From Neptunomonas japonica JAMM 1380 (lineage in GTDB: Bacteria > Pseudomonadota > Gammaproteobacteria > Pseudomonadales > Balneatricaceae), in the NCBI RefSeq assembly GCF_016592555.1, contig NZ_AP014546.1:558001-622000 (forward strand): a stretch of 64,000 nt of DNA, read 5' to 3'. A model generated the notes under the pieces. It made no database searches. It was not told where the DNA came from and worked only from the letters and a program-made list of their open reading frames with translations. The position numbers and the translations under genes were made by a program. This document shows, in pieces, positions 39,538 to 48,723 of this stretch (position 1 is its first letter; the number at the start of each line of letters is the position of its first letter).

Positions 39538-41502
39538 TCAGAACATCCAGCGTAATTTCACACTAGCAGTCTGGTTTAAAAAATCTTCACGATAGCCTAC
39601 ATCATAGCGAGCATTAATTTCGGTACCATTCTCTAATGTATAAACAAGTCCCATTCCCGCATTAGTTCTCCATGGATCAGGGTCGATACCGTAGGTTACA
39701 AAGCTCGCCGTTGGAGCACCAGCAAAAGCAGAGGTTATACTCGATCTACCATTATGTAAGTCATAAGCAACACCTATATTTGCTGTGAACTTAGTTTCAT
39801 CACTGACCTGATGAGTAAGCTTGCCGTCAACACCCACTAGTAATTCGGTTGTACTGCGTTTTTCCACATTTAAATTAAGTACACCTGCTCCAGACTCGTC
39901 ATAAGACTCATCTTCTATCCAGGTATAATCTGTTCTGATTGAAGGGGTAAAGGTTGTCTTTCCACTAACATCGAAATTTTTAGCAACTTCGACCCCAGCA
40001 TGCGCACTTAAACTGTCAAAGTCGGAACTAGCAGTAGTTGAAGTAAAGGCTATCGTTCTCTGTCCTTTGTTACTGTTATGACCGACGTCAATTTGGAAAT
40101 TTAGGTCAATATTTTCACTTAGAGCATAGCTACCATAACCAACAAGCTGATACACATCAGTTTGCAAGCTTTGTGGAGCTACAGAAGATTTACTATCAAC
40201 ATCTGAATTGGCATAAGCGAAAGCTATACCTAAACGATAATTGTCATTCATTAGACCATCAAAACCGGCAGCAATACCGTATGTGTCAACATCAAAACCT
40301 GCAACGCCACCAGTGTTTTTTTGATCTGCCCACGAGCCGAACGGCTTTAACCAAAAATATTGTTCACTAACAAAATCGTCACCTGACGACAAACCTTGGT
40401 TAGAATTAGTACGAGCCTGAATAATGCGATTGATGCCATTCAATGCATTTTTAGCAGCAAGTGCAGACGAGCCGGTAAGCAATGGGAGAGTTTGAGATGC
40501 TGCATCAGAAACCTCTTGGTCACTGCTCAATCCAGCATCCGAAAACACTGAAAGCAATGCGGTATTATTATCTATAACTGATGCAGCTCCAAAAGCAGAA
40601 GAGTTGCTTAACGTTGTAGAAGAATCTAGGACACTTAAGCCTGAAATGGCTTCAATGGCAGCGGTAATGTCTGAACCGAAAACATAGTAATAAGTTAATA
40701 CTAGGGATTCAGACGTTAGAAGGCTTTCGTCATAAAACGACATACCAAGTGTGTAGTCACCATTACCATCATCAGTTCCAGCATAATAAACTGTTGGGTC
40801 TGAGGACCAGCCACTACTTATTCCGGTATTTACGCCCGAAGTAGAAGCCGTGTAATAACCAAGAATGTACTTACTCACCAATGCTTCAGCATAAACTAAA
40901 TTCTCAGCTGCAACAGAACCGTTTCCTCTAATGTTCGTTGTGGCGCTACTATCGCCAGGTGCAGCATTCGCATCCGGATCAATAAGTCTAAGGAAGTAAA
41001 GATCTGTCAGGTCTTTTGATGCTGTTATTGTAGTCACAACTTTAATGATTTGGTCGCTATCTTCGAAGCTTATATCATTGGTAATATCAAATAATTTACC
41101 ACTACCAGGGTCATATGAGCCAACCCATTGAACACTATTAGTTGTACCTGAGGAAGTATCAGAAAAAGAACTAAAGTTTACACCTAGGCCAAAGCCTCCG
41201 GAGTTATTTGAACCTGAGTTATATGTTGTTCCTCCATTGGAAGTTCTAAAATAATAGCCTTCGTATGGGGCCCCAGGAGTCAAGTAATCATACGCAGTAT
41301 TGAAAGTTCCAGTGCCCGTGCTGTCGTAGAGAATGCCAGGGGAAGTGCTGCCAATCGAGCCGACTGTACCGTAATGATTGGTACCAATCTTTATGAAATC
41401 ACCAGTCAGGCTTATAGGAGATGGTGATGCTAGCGCCTCGCCACAACTAAGTGCAACCGCCAAAGATAGTGCACAGCGTTTAAATACCCGCTCCATTCTC
41501 AT
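39538..41502 (-). CDS. Autotransporter (type Va-like) outer-membrane protein
   Basis: About 654 residues. Signal peptide (MERVFKRCALSLAVALSCGEALA region), then a Gly/Ser/Asn/Thr-rich passenger (about 30-370) and a C-terminal 12-strand autotransporter barrel (about 400-654) ending SVKLRWMF with the terminal Phe needed for BAM insertion. The passenger is unusually short and has no recognised enzymatic motif. Several starts are possible; ATG 41502 has AAGGA four bases upstream and gives a clean signal peptide. The gene is AT-rich and has long intergenic sequence upstream. Confidence 0.85.
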   Translation of the reverse strand: MRMERVFKRCALSLAVALSCGEALASPSPISLTGDFIKIGTNHYGTVGSIGSTSPGILYDSTGTGTFNTAYDYLTPGAPYEGYYFRTSNGGTTYNSGSNNSGGFGLGVNFSSFSDTSSGTTNSVQWVGSYDPGSGKLFDITNDISFEDSDQIIKVVTTITASKDLTDLYFLRLIDPDANAAPGDSSATTNIRGNGSVAAENLVYAEALVSKYILGYYTASTSGVNTGISSGWSSDPTVYYAGTDDGNGDYTLGMSFYDESLLTSESLVLTYYYVFGSDITAAIEAISGLSVLDSSTTLSNSSAFGAASVIDNNTALLSVFSDAGLSSDQEVSDAASQTLPLLTGSSALAAKNALNGINRIIQARTNSNQGLSSGDDFVSEQYFWLKPFGSWADQKNTGGVAGFDVDTYGIAAGFDGLMNDNYRLGIAFAYANSDVDSKSSVAPQSLQTDVYQLVGYGSYALSENIDLNFQIDVGHNSNKGQRTIAFTSTTASSDFDSLSAHAGVEVAKNFDVSGKTTFTPSIRTDYTWIEDESYDESGAGVLNLNVEKRSTTELLVGVDGKLTHQVSDETKFTANIGVAYDLHNGRSSITSAFAGAPTASFVTYGIDPDPWRTNAGMGLVYTLENGTEINARYDVGYREDFLNQTASVKLRWMF

Positions 41503-42085
41503 TCTTTCCTTGCTCATACAAAGCCTCAATATAAATAAAGTAAATAAATATATAGTGCAAGATTCATTAATAAGCCATGCCATTACTCATGGTTTTATTC
41601 CTTAGTTTGATGAGGATCATTATATAAATAATTTGCAAGCACTTACTTGCCAGATGTTTTTCTTGAAATATCATTATTTTTGGATGGGTAGTGGCCTAGT
41701 GCTATCGTTCTGTTGTACCCCTGACACATAGAAGATGGTCGGGTTTTAAAAGGGTTGATGAGCAAAAAGTGCTTTTAACTTGGTTTTATTCTCCTAATTA
41801 ATAAGGCTGCATTCTGATGATTTAGTGCTTTTGGGGGCTGATGTTTGCTTCTGATAATGTAAGTATTCATGAAATGTGTGTGTTAAGTAATACGCCAGCC
41901 CCTGTGTTAAATCGCTGATGGTTTTTAGGGGGAATAAGAGTGCTTTGGCAAGCTAGGTAGAGTGTGACTAGTTCATATTAGAGAATTAACTGCGCTATGA
42001 ATATCAAGAATAGAGAGATGTTTATTGGTCGAGTGTTTAGCTTATTTCATAATAGAGCAATGAATTATAAAATGTGTGCTTGGTG
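41503..42085. other. Long AT-rich intergenic region upstream of the autotransporter
   Basis: About 580 bases without a convincing gene. It must contain the autotransporter promoter on the minus strand. I see short AT-rich runs, a small inverted repeat (GCAAG-N6-CTTGC near 41635-41650) and no recognised RNA or operator. The right end carries an orphan terminator just before epmA. Confidence 0.6.
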
Positions 42086-42112
42086 TTGGCAGCTTCGGCT
42101 GCCGTTTTTGTT
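42086..42112 (+). terminator. Orphan terminator upstream of epmA, near-copy of the efp terminator
   Basis: GGCAGC-TTCG-GCTGCC then GTTTTTGT. It matches the efp terminator at 23 of 24 positions (38531-38554 versus 42088-42111), in the same orientation, but no plus-strand gene ends upstream of it. Confidence 0.8.
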
Positions 42113-42146
42113 TCTTGTATTGTTGCTAGTAAATGGTGTTATGTAA

Positions 42147-43112
42147 ATGTCTGACTGGAAACCGACGGCTTGTGTTGAAAATCTACACAAAAGAGCCGCT
42201 ATATTAGCATTGATTCGTCAGTACTTTACTGAGCAACAGGTACTTGAGGTTGATGCAGCTGTTTTGTCTCAGTGTGCGGTGAGCGACCCTTGTATTGACT
42301 CGTTGGAGGTGAGTTTTCGCAGTTATCCTGAAGCAGAGGCAGAGATTTACTATCTGCAAACATCGCCAGAATATGCCATGAAACGTCTGTTGGCAGCGGG
42401 CAGCGGCTCAATTTATCAAATGGGTAAAGTGTTCCGAAATGGGGAAGAGGGACGCTTTCATAACCCAGAATTCACTATGTTGGAATGGTATCGTCTGGGT
42501 CTTGATGATAATGAACTAATGGATGATGTTGAGCGCTTGGTGCGTTTGGTATTGGGTATTGGGCCGATTAGACGTTGTACATATAATTCTGTTTTTTTAG
42601 AAAAGCTGAGTATTGATCTGTCAAAGACGAGTACTGCAGAACTAGCCGCCGTTATGCGTCAACACGTTGAAGTGGATATGGGTCTAGAAGACCGTGATGC
42701 GTGGTTAAATTTATTGATGTCACACGTGGTTGAGCCTTTGTTAAAAGATGAGCCCGTGTTTATTACAGATTACCCTGCGAGCCAATCAGCACTGGCGCGC
42801 ATTAAAGAGAATGCGACAGGTGAATCAGTGGCCGCCCGCTTTGAGTTATTTGTTGGAGGGATGGAGTTGGCAAATGGTTATCACGAGCTTACTGACCCTG
42901 AAGAGCAGCAGCGTCGATTAGATGCTGATCAGCTGATAAGGCAGTCGTTAGCGTTGCCTCAGCGACCATTGGAGCAGCGTTTGGTGACAGCACTTGAATG
43001 GGGTTTACCTAACTGTGCAGGCGTTGCGTTAGGTGTGGATAGGTTGGTTATGCTGGCCTTGCAGGCCTCACACATTGAAGAGGTTATACCTTTCACATTT
43101 AGAAATGCCTGA
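42147..43112 (+). CDS. epmA: EF-P--(R)-beta-lysine ligase
   Basis: EpmA (GenX/PoxA/YjeA) is a lysyl-tRNA synthetase paralogue lacking the anticodon domain; it joins beta-lysine to EF-P. The 321 residues are a class II catalytic core: motif 2 FRNGEEGRFHNPEFTMLEWY, MELANGYHEL and motif 3 GVALGVDRLVMLAL. A start directly behind a TAA of a short overlapping frame has a weak ribosome site. It belongs functionally with efp and epmB, 3.6 kb away. Confidence 0.96.
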   Translation: MSDWKPTACVENLHKRAAILALIRQYFTEQQVLEVDAAVLSQCAVSDPCIDSLEVSFRSYPEAEAEIYYLQTSPEYAMKRLLAAGSGSIYQMGKVFRNGEEGRFHNPEFTMLEWYRLGLDDNELMDDVERLVRLVLGIGPIRRCTYNSVFLEKLSIDLSKTSTAELAAVMRQHVEVDMGLEDRDAWLNLLMSHVVEPLLKDEPVFITDYPASQSALARIKENATGESVAARFELFVGGMELANGYHELTDPEEQQRRLDADQLIRQSLALPQRPLEQRLVTALEWGLPNCAGVALGVDRLVMLALQASHIEEVIPFTFRNA

Positions 43113-43126
43113 TAGAGGCTTTTTGC

Positions 43127-43165
43127 GCCTGCTTTAAGCCTGATAAAGCTTAAAGCAGGCCTTTA
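43127..43165. terminator. Strong hairpin between epmA and the convergent lyase gene
   Basis: GCCTGCTTTAAGC (43127-43139) and GCTTAAAGCAGGC (43148-43160) form a perfect 13-bp stem with an 8-base loop; CTTTATT follows on the plus strand. The plus-strand direction suits epmA; on the minus strand the T-run is lacking. Confidence 0.8.
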
Positions 43166-44320
43166 TTATGCTGGTAGGTGATTAAGTAGTGCGCTTTTTA
43201 TGCGCTTAATGGCCTCTTCTAGTAAAGGTCTTGGGCAACCAAAATTAAGTCGCATATAGTTGGCATCACCAAAATCTCGCCCTGGTGACATACCAATTCC
43301 CGCCTCTTCAAAAAAGCGTGCAGGGTTTTCTAATTTTGCCGCTGATATATCTATCCACGCTAAATATGTGGCTTCAATGGGGTTAAGTTTTAAGCCGGGG
43401 ATTTGATTGAGCTCTTGTATTAGATAGTCTCTGTTTTCTCTTAAATAACGTAGCTGCTTTTGATTCCAGTCATCACCGGCTTGGTAGGCGCCAATAGCGG
43501 CGGTATAACCGAGTAGGTTAACGTCAGGTACGATACCTTTTCTTACATTGATAAATTGTTTACGTAGCTGTTCATCAGGAATTATAGCAAACGAGCAACC
43601 CAGACCGGCAACATTGTAAGTTTTACTTGGTGCCATGAGGGTAATGGTGCGTGAGGCGCTATCTGAATTCAACGAAGCCAGGGGGATATGCTGTAAATCG
43701 GGTTCAAGAATTAGGTCGCAGTGGATCTCGTCAGAACAAATGGTGAGCTGATGCTTTTTAGCTATAGCAGCTAGCTGCAGTAACTCCTCTTCTCTGTATA
43801 CGCTACCGCCTGGATTGTGAGGATTGCAGAAAAGAATCATATGAGTATCAGGTGTAATAGATTTTTCTAGCACGGCGAAATCAAGAATAAAGCGCTCGCC
43901 CTCCTGTGTCATTGGAACCTGAATGACTTTGCGTTTTGATAGGTGCGGTGCTGAAACAAACGGTGGGTAAATCGGCTGAGGGGAAATAACATGGTCGCCA
44001 GCATCACCCACCGCTCTGCAAGCTAAATTTAATCCGCAGACAAGGCCGGGTAACCATACTAACCAGTCTGTTTCGATCTTCCATTGGTAAAGCGACTGCA
44101 TTCTATCAATGACTAGCTGGTTGAGTTCTGCTGGTGTATTGGTGTAACCAAATACACCATGCTCAACGCGTTTTTGTAGTGCTTGAATGACGCTAGGAGG
44201 GGCCATGAAGTCGGTATCTGCAACCCACATAGGAAGAATTTCAGTGTCTCGGTATCGCTCCCATTTTTGGCTGGCAGTGTCGCTACGATCAATAAAAGTA
44301 TCAAAATTTATGGGGGTCAT
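43166..44320 (-). CDS. PatB/MalY-type PLP C-S lyase (cystathionine beta-lyase)
   Basis: A 384-residue fold type I aminotransferase-like enzyme. The N terminus FDTFIDRSDTASQKWERY and LPMWVADTDFMAPPSV are typical of PatB/MalY; the PLP lysine is in LMAPSKTYNVAGLGCSFAII, and SDEIHCDLIL is the cofactor-contact Asp region. These enzymes release pyruvate, ammonia and a thiol from cystathionine or cysteine conjugates. No regulator gene adjoins it; a histidinol-phosphate aminotransferase role is less likely. Confidence 0.9.
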   Translation of the reverse strand: MTPINFDTFIDRSDTASQKWERYRDTEILPMWVADTDFMAPPSVIQALQKRVEHGVFGYTNTPAELNQLVIDRMQSLYQWKIETDWLVWLPGLVCGLNLACRAVGDAGDHVISPQPIYPPFVSAPHLSKRKVIQVPMTQEGERFILDFAVLEKSITPDTHMILFCNPHNPGGSVYREEELLQLAAIAKKHQLTICSDEIHCDLILEPDLQHIPLASLNSDSASRTITLMAPSKTYNVAGLGCSFAIIPDEQLRKQFINVRKGIVPDVNLLGYTAAIGAYQAGDDWNQKQLRYLRENRDYLIQELNQIPGLKLNPIEATYLAWIDISAAKLENPARFFEEAGIGMSPGRDFGDANYMRLNFGCPRPLLEEAIKRIKSALLNHLPA

Positions 44321-44461
44321 CAGGTTCTCCTACTTTATTCTGCGTTTGCTTAATAAATGAGAGTGATTTCTCATGGTAATTGTAGCGGCTGAGAGGTTAC
44401 AAATAGCTAGCTTCAGGTTATAGTTATCGGTAATTCAAATCAATTCGGTTAACAGGTGAAT

Positions 44462-44566
44462 ATGCAATTCGTGAGTGCCTATGTGAACAACATAGCACGT
44501 GTTGATACGACACCCACTGCATGTGGTGAATTAACTCGTTTACAGCCTCTACGTCCACTGCTTTAG
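44462..44566 (+). CDS. Candidate leucine leader peptide upstream of leuA
   Basis: A 34-codon frame starting ATG 44462, preceded by AGGTGA, with a C-terminal half rich in leucine: LTRLQPLRPLL then TAG, five Leu in the last eleven codons. This placement, about 100 bases before leuA, is what is expected of a leu attenuator leader peptide. The 5' two-thirds has no special composition, and it is too short to rule out chance. Confidence 0.55.
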   Translation: MQFVSAYVNNIARVDTTPTACGELTRLQPLRPLL

Positions 44567-44667
44567 GGTAGTGATGTCGCGTTCTCGTCCTTGTTAAATT
44601 TCGTTAAAATAATTCGTTTAATTCAGTACTTTTGTTATGCACTGAATAACTGATTGGAGCCCCTCCG
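44556..44667 (+). promoter_or_regulatory. leuA leader region with possible attenuator hairpins
   Basis: CACTGC-TTTAGG-GTAGTG (44556-44573) can pair over the leader-peptide stop and Leu codons; ATTCAGT / ACTGAAT form a later stem. Just before the start, GGAG (44656-44659), the ribosome site, can pair with CTCC (44663-44666). I do not see a classical GC stem plus T-run terminator, so control may be by translation rather than transcription. Confidence 0.4.
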
Positions 44668-46209
44668 ATGAGCACTAAAGATCAAGTCATAATTTTCGAT
44701 ACAACGTTGCGTGATGGTGAACAGAGTCCTGGTGCTTCAATGACCAGAGATGAAAAGCTGCGTATTGCCAAGCAGCTAGAAAAAATGCGTGTGGATGTAA
44801 TAGAGGCAGGCTTTGCTATTGCTTCACCGGGTGATTTTGAATCTATTAAAGCGATCGCTGATACGGTAACTGAGAGCACAATTTGTTCATTATCACGTGC
44901 ATTGGATGCGGATATTGATCGTGCTGGAGAGGCTCTTGCGGGAGCGGCTTCTGGGCGTATTCACACCTTTATCGCAACATCACCCATTCATATGAAGTAT
45001 AAGCTTCAAATGACGCCTGACCAAGTGATTGAGCATGCGGTGCATGCCGTTAAGCGTGCGCATAACCTGATCAGCGATGTTGAGTTTTCATTGGAAGATG
45101 CGAGCCGTTCCGAGCTTGATTTCATGTGTCGCATTATTGAGAAAGTAATTGATGCGGGTGCTCGCACCATCAATATCCCTGATACGGTTGGTTATGCAAT
45201 ACCTGAAGAGTTTGGATATACCATTGGGCAGTTGTTACAGCGTATACCTAATGCCGATAAGGCAATTTTCTCGGTTCATTGTCATAATGATTTAGGTTTG
45301 GCAGTTGCGAACTCATTAGCGGCGGTTACCGCAGGTGCTCGCCAAGTAGAGTGTACGATTAATGGTCTGGGTGAGCGTGCAGGTAACGCTTCACTTGAAG
45401 AGTTTGTCATGGCCATCCGTACACGTAAGGATCTATTGGGCTTGCAAACTAATATTGATACGACACAGATTGTTCCTGCGTCGCGCCTAGTATCCAGTAT
45501 TACGGGCTTTCCTGTGCAGCCGAATAAAGCCATTGTTGGTGCTAATGCATTCGCACATGAGTCTGGTATTCATCAAGACGGCGTGCTCAAGCACCGCGAA
45601 ACTTACGAAATCATGACAGCTCAAGATGTTGGCTGGCAAACTAACCGTATGGTGATGGGTAAGCATTCAGGACGTAATGCTTTTCGCTCTCGCCTAGATG
45701 AGCTTGGAACAACTTTCAGCTCGGATGCTGAGTTGAATCATGCCTTTGCGCGGTTCAAAGACCTTGCTGATAAAAAACATGAGATTTTTGATGAAGACCT
45801 TATTGCGTTAGTGTCTGATGTGCGTGCTGCGGATGCTTATGAGAAGTATAAGCTGTCTTCTTTGAATGTTACCTCACAAACAGGAGAGGTCCCTGTTGCG
45901 CAAGTTTCGTTGGTGGTTGATGGTGCTGAGTTTAAAGCAGAATCAGAAGGTGGTGGGCCCGTTGATGCCGCGCTAAAAGCGATTGAAGAGATTGTGCATT
46001 CTGATTCAACTCTCGAACTCTACTCGGTTAATGCTATTACCAGTGGGACTGATTCACAAGGTGAGGTGACGGTACGCTTAGAAAAAGAAGGACGGATTGT
46101 GAACGGCATGGGATCTGATATTGATATCATTATTGCTTCAGCTAAGGCATACCTTCATGCGCTTAATCTGTTAGATGCGAATATTCAAAAAGCGCACCCT
46201 CAGGTTTAA
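44668..46209 (+). CDS. leuA: 2-isopropylmalate synthase (E. coli type)
   Basis: First step of leucine synthesis: acetyl-CoA plus 2-oxoisovalerate. The 513-residue protein has the catalytic TIM barrel ([16 protein letters not shown]; metal site [26 protein letters not shown]) and the C-terminal LeuA dimer regulatory domain ([17 protein letters not shown] ... [15 protein letters not shown]) for leucine feedback. Its stop overlaps the start of the next gene by one base. A second LeuA of a different subfamily is encoded 2.5 kb away. Confidence 0.95.
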   Translation: MSTKDQVIIFDTTLRDGEQSPGASMTRDEKLRIAKQLEKMRVDVIEAGFAIASPGDFESIKAIADTVTESTICSLSRALDADIDRAGEALAGAASGRIHTFIATSPIHMKYKLQMTPDQVIEHAVHAVKRAHNLISDVEFSLEDASRSELDFMCRIIEKVIDAGARTINIPDTVGYAIPEEFGYTIGQLLQRIPNADKAIFSVHCHNDLGLAVANSLAAVTAGARQVECTINGLGERAGNASLEEFVMAIRTRKDLLGLQTNIDTTQIVPASRLVSSITGFPVQPNKAIVGANAFAHESGIHQDGVLKHRETYEIMTAQDVGWQTNRMVMGKHSGRNAFRSRLDELGTTFSSDAELNHAFARFKDLADKKHEIFDEDLIALVSDVRAADAYEKYKLSSLNVTSQTGEVPVAQVSLVVDGAEFKAESEGGGPVDAALKAIEEIVHSDSTLELYSVNAITSGTDSQGEVTVRLEKEGRIVNGMGSDIDIIIASAKAYLHALNLLDANIQKAHPQV

Positions 46210-47120
46210 TGATCATGTCGTCGGAGCAGTTAGAGCAGCGTCGCCATCGATATTTGGCGGCAATGGGGGTGACCAGCTGGTTGCCTCGTGCTGTATTGTC
46301 GGGTGCTAAGTCTTCGCCAGACAGTGTTTATCAATTTTTGTATGGGCACGAGGATGAAGACTTTGCGTCTGATACTGATCTAGATAATGACGTAGCTGGG
46401 GCTACAGGCGTTAAGTCTAATGTTGATACGATTTCTTCCGAACTGAAGAAATCTCATATAGCACCCGTGACGGCAGAATCTCTGCAGTTGTCTTCGACTA
46501 GTGTTGCGCCTACTGGCATTAATAGCAAAACGCAGGCGGCGGGTTTAAATGGTAGTCGTCACTCCGCTGAGGTTCGTGCTGCGTCTACTCCCATTGATAT
46601 CCCGCAGTTAGCGATCGAAGCGCGTGTTAATAAAGAGAAAGCACCGCGCTTTCGTTTGGGGTTTTGGCTGTATAAAGATGTATTGGTCATTGACAGCCTT
46701 CCTTTACTGAGTCGAGGTGGAGTTACACAAGAGAAGTACCAAGCCCTTTGTGCAAATATGGTCAGGGCCATGGGTTTAAGTGCTGAGCTATTGGCTACAC
46801 CTTATGTGCTTGCTTGGCCGATGTTGGCGGGTAGCTCATTGGACCAAGGGAAGGCGGAAGCCTCATTGGCTGTGAATCATAAAATACAGAAGCTTTTATC
46901 GTTGGCTAAACCACGTCTATTGTTGTTTTTAGGCGAGCCTGCTGCGCAGATGTCTATGCAGCGCTCTGAAAGCTTAGATGAGCTGCGTGCCGTAGTTTTC
47001 AATTACACGAGCCAAATTAAAGCGCTAACTTCTTTAAGTTTGACGCAAATGATTCAGATCCCTGAATGTAAGAAAGAGGTTTGGAATGACCTCCAGAAAG
47101 TCTTGCCTACCGATGGTTGA
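46209..47120 (+). CDS. holD: Divergent DNA polymerase III psi subunit (long pseudomonad-type HolD)
   Basis: A 303-residue protein starting at an ATG overlapping the leuA stop. The N terminus, RRHRYLAAMGVTSWLPRAV, resembles the E. coli psi N-terminal peptide (RRDWQLQQLGITQWSLRR) that binds the clamp loader. A long low-complexity Ser/Ala-rich linker (about 45-135) leads to an alpha/beta domain (about 150-300; FWLYKDVLVIDSLPLL, PRLLLFLGEPAAQ). The gene sits directly before rimI, as holD does in E. coli, and a cryptic longer psi beside rimI is known in pseudomonads. An alternative ATG at 46215 is possible. Assigned by position and N-terminal motif, not by strong overall similarity. Confidence 0.7.
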   Translation: MIMSSEQLEQRRHRYLAAMGVTSWLPRAVLSGAKSSPDSVYQFLYGHEDEDFASDTDLDNDVAGATGVKSNVDTISSELKKSHIAPVTAESLQLSSTSVAPTGINSKTQAAGLNGSRHSAEVRAASTPIDIPQLAIEARVNKEKAPRFRLGFWLYKDVLVIDSLPLLSRGGVTQEKYQALCANMVRAMGLSAELLATPYVLAWPMLAGSSLDQGKAEASLAVNHKIQKLLSLAKPRLLLFLGEPAAQMSMQRSESLDELRAVVFNYTSQIKALTSLSLTQMIQIPECKKEVWNDLQKVLPTDG

Positions 47121-47562
47121 ATTTTCCCTTCTATGTGAAGGTAATATTGCCTCTATTATGCCTATTGAAACACGGCTCTTTGCAGAGGAGTGCTGGAGTG
47201 AAGGGCAAGTTAAAAGCCAATTGAACAATCCGCGTTGTTTAAATTTGGCAGTAAGTATATCAAAAGAATTACTCGGTTTTGTGCTTGTTAGCAGTGTGTT
47301 AGATGAGGCGGAGCTCTATCAGATTGCTATTCTTCCCAAAGCTCAAGGGCTCGGTTTAGCGACAAGCCTGTTGCATGAATTAGTAAACAGGCTGAAGGAT
47401 TTGGGTATTACCCGTTTGATGCTAGAAGTAAGAGAAACCAATACTGCGGCCGTTAAACTATATACGTCATTTGGTTTCGTGCTTGATGGATGTCGCAAGG
47501 GCTATTACACCTCGTTACAAGGGCGAGAAGATGCCTTGCTGTATAGTTACCAGATTATTTAA
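47086..47562 (+). CDS. rimI: Ribosomal-protein-S18-alanine N-acetyltransferase
   Basis: A GNAT acetyltransferase acting on the N-terminal alanine of S18. Acetyl-CoA loop AQGLGLATSLLHELV (the QxxGxG/A pattern) and the C-terminal LMLEVRETNTAAVKLYTSFGFVLDGCRKGYY, diagnostic of RimI. ATG 47086 inside holD has AGAGG five bases upstream; ATG 47113 would also give a normal protein. Its 3' end overlaps the convergent GGDEF gene by eight bases. Confidence 0.93.
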   Translation: MTSRKSCLPMVEFSLLCEGNIASIMPIETRLFAEECWSEGQVKSQLNNPRCLNLAVSISKELLGFVLVSSVLDEAELYQIAILPKAQGLGLATSLLHELVNRLKDLGITRLMLEVRETNTAAVKLYTSFGFVLDGCRKGYYTSLQGREDALLYSYQII

Positions 47563-48520
47563 TACTCGCTTTTGTATCGATTAAGTGGGTGGTGCTTCCT
47601 GTCAGCATATCAGCAAAGCATATGTGTTGATTTCTTCCTGACTCTTTCGCGACATAGAGAGCTTTGTCAGTTTGCTCAATTAATGAGGCGACGTTTTTCG
47701 CTCCGAATCGAGTTGATGTTATACCTAGGCTTGCCGTTATATGATCACAGGTAGGCGAAAAATCATGCAAAATTTTATTTTTAGCTAAATCTATAATTAT
47801 TCTATCAGCGAGCATTTTTGCACCTTCAACGGGAGTGTTGGGTAAGATGATCATGAATTCTTCACCGCCATAGCGAGCCAATAAATCAGCAGGTCTAAAT
47901 AATTGTGCTTGTAGCAGTTTGCTGAATGTTTTTAAGCATTCATCCCCTTGAGGGTGGCCATAGTTATCATTATAAGATTTGAAGTGGTCGATATCTAAGA
48001 GAACGATGGATAATTCTGTTTTTTCTCGTTGAGCTACTCTCCATGCTCGGTCAAGAGCCTCATCCATACCACGACGGTTAATTGCTTCTGTTAATGGATC
48101 AACATGTGTGAGCTTCAATAGTTGCTGGTTTGCTTCATCTAGTGCGGCTTTCATTTGTGCAATACGTGACATTGCACGTATTTTAGCACTGAGTACAACG
48201 CTATTAACGGGCTTTGTTAGGTAATCGTCGCCACCAGCATCAATACCTTCAGCTAAATGTTGATCATTGGTTTGTCCGCTAAGAAAAATAATAGGAAGCC
48301 ATTGTTCTTTTAAGCGTTCACGAATTTGACGTGTTAGTTCAAAGCCGTTTATATCTGGCATTTCCACATCCATGAGAATGAGGTCAATGTCCGTTTTATC
48401 GAGGACTTTATGAGCTTCTTCTGCCCCTGAGGCTGAAAAAGGAGTGTAGCCTTCATGTGTGATGATGGCGCTAACCATTTCGCGTATTAATCTGTTGTCA
48501 TCAACAACTAATATCTGCAT
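47555..48520 (-). CDS. Response regulator with diguanylate cyclase (GGDEF) output
   Basis: Receiver domain (about 1-120) with phospho-acceptor Asp 51 (LILMDVEMPDING), Thr/Ser and Lys switch residues (FLSGQ, LTKPV), a short helical linker and a GGDEF domain with active motif GGEEF (218-222) and an upstream RxxD I-site (RPAD, 209-212) for product inhibition. So it is expected to make cyclic di-GMP when phosphorylated. No cognate kinase adjoins it. Length is 321 residues. Confidence 0.94.
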   Translation of the reverse strand: MQILVVDDNRLIREMVSAIITHEGYTPFSASGAEEAHKVLDKTDIDLILMDVEMPDINGFELTRQIRERLKEQWLPIIFLSGQTNDQHLAEGIDAGGDDYLTKPVNSVVLSAKIRAMSRIAQMKAALDEANQQLLKLTHVDPLTEAINRRGMDEALDRAWRVAQREKTELSIVLLDIDHFKSYNDNYGHPQGDECLKTFSKLLQAQLFRPADLLARYGGEEFMIILPNTPVEGAKMLADRIIIDLAKNKILHDFSPTCDHITASLGITSTRFGAKNVASLIEQTDKALYVAKESGRNQHICFADMLTGSTTHLIDTKASIK

Positions 48521-48675
48521 GCAGAACGCCTATTAGTTAGTATTTGAGCCTTTAACAAAACTAAAGACTCAATTAAGTAGAATTGAATATAACTCTATAA
48601 AGTTATAGCAAAGAAACTACGAAAAACCATTATTATTTAGGCTAGTGGTTGATTTGATTATAAAGATCCGCTTAG

Positions 48676-48723
48676 TAATAACACCGGATGAGAAGCGCGT
48701 TAAGCTGCGCCTTTCATCTGGTG
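48676..48723 (-). terminator. Hairpin at the end of the second leuA
   Basis: CACCGGATGA (48682-48691) and TCATCTGGTG (48714-48723) make a 10-bp stem (one G-T wobble) with internal GCGC / GCGC pairing; on the minus strand it is followed by TTATTAC. The leuA stop codon lies inside it. Confidence 0.55.

Noticed and set aside
41997..42146. A 49-codon frame ending directly at the epmA start, with a hydrophobic C terminus
   Set aside because: No ribosome site precedes it and it runs through the terminator hairpin; likely chance. Kept only as a note beside the duplicated terminator.
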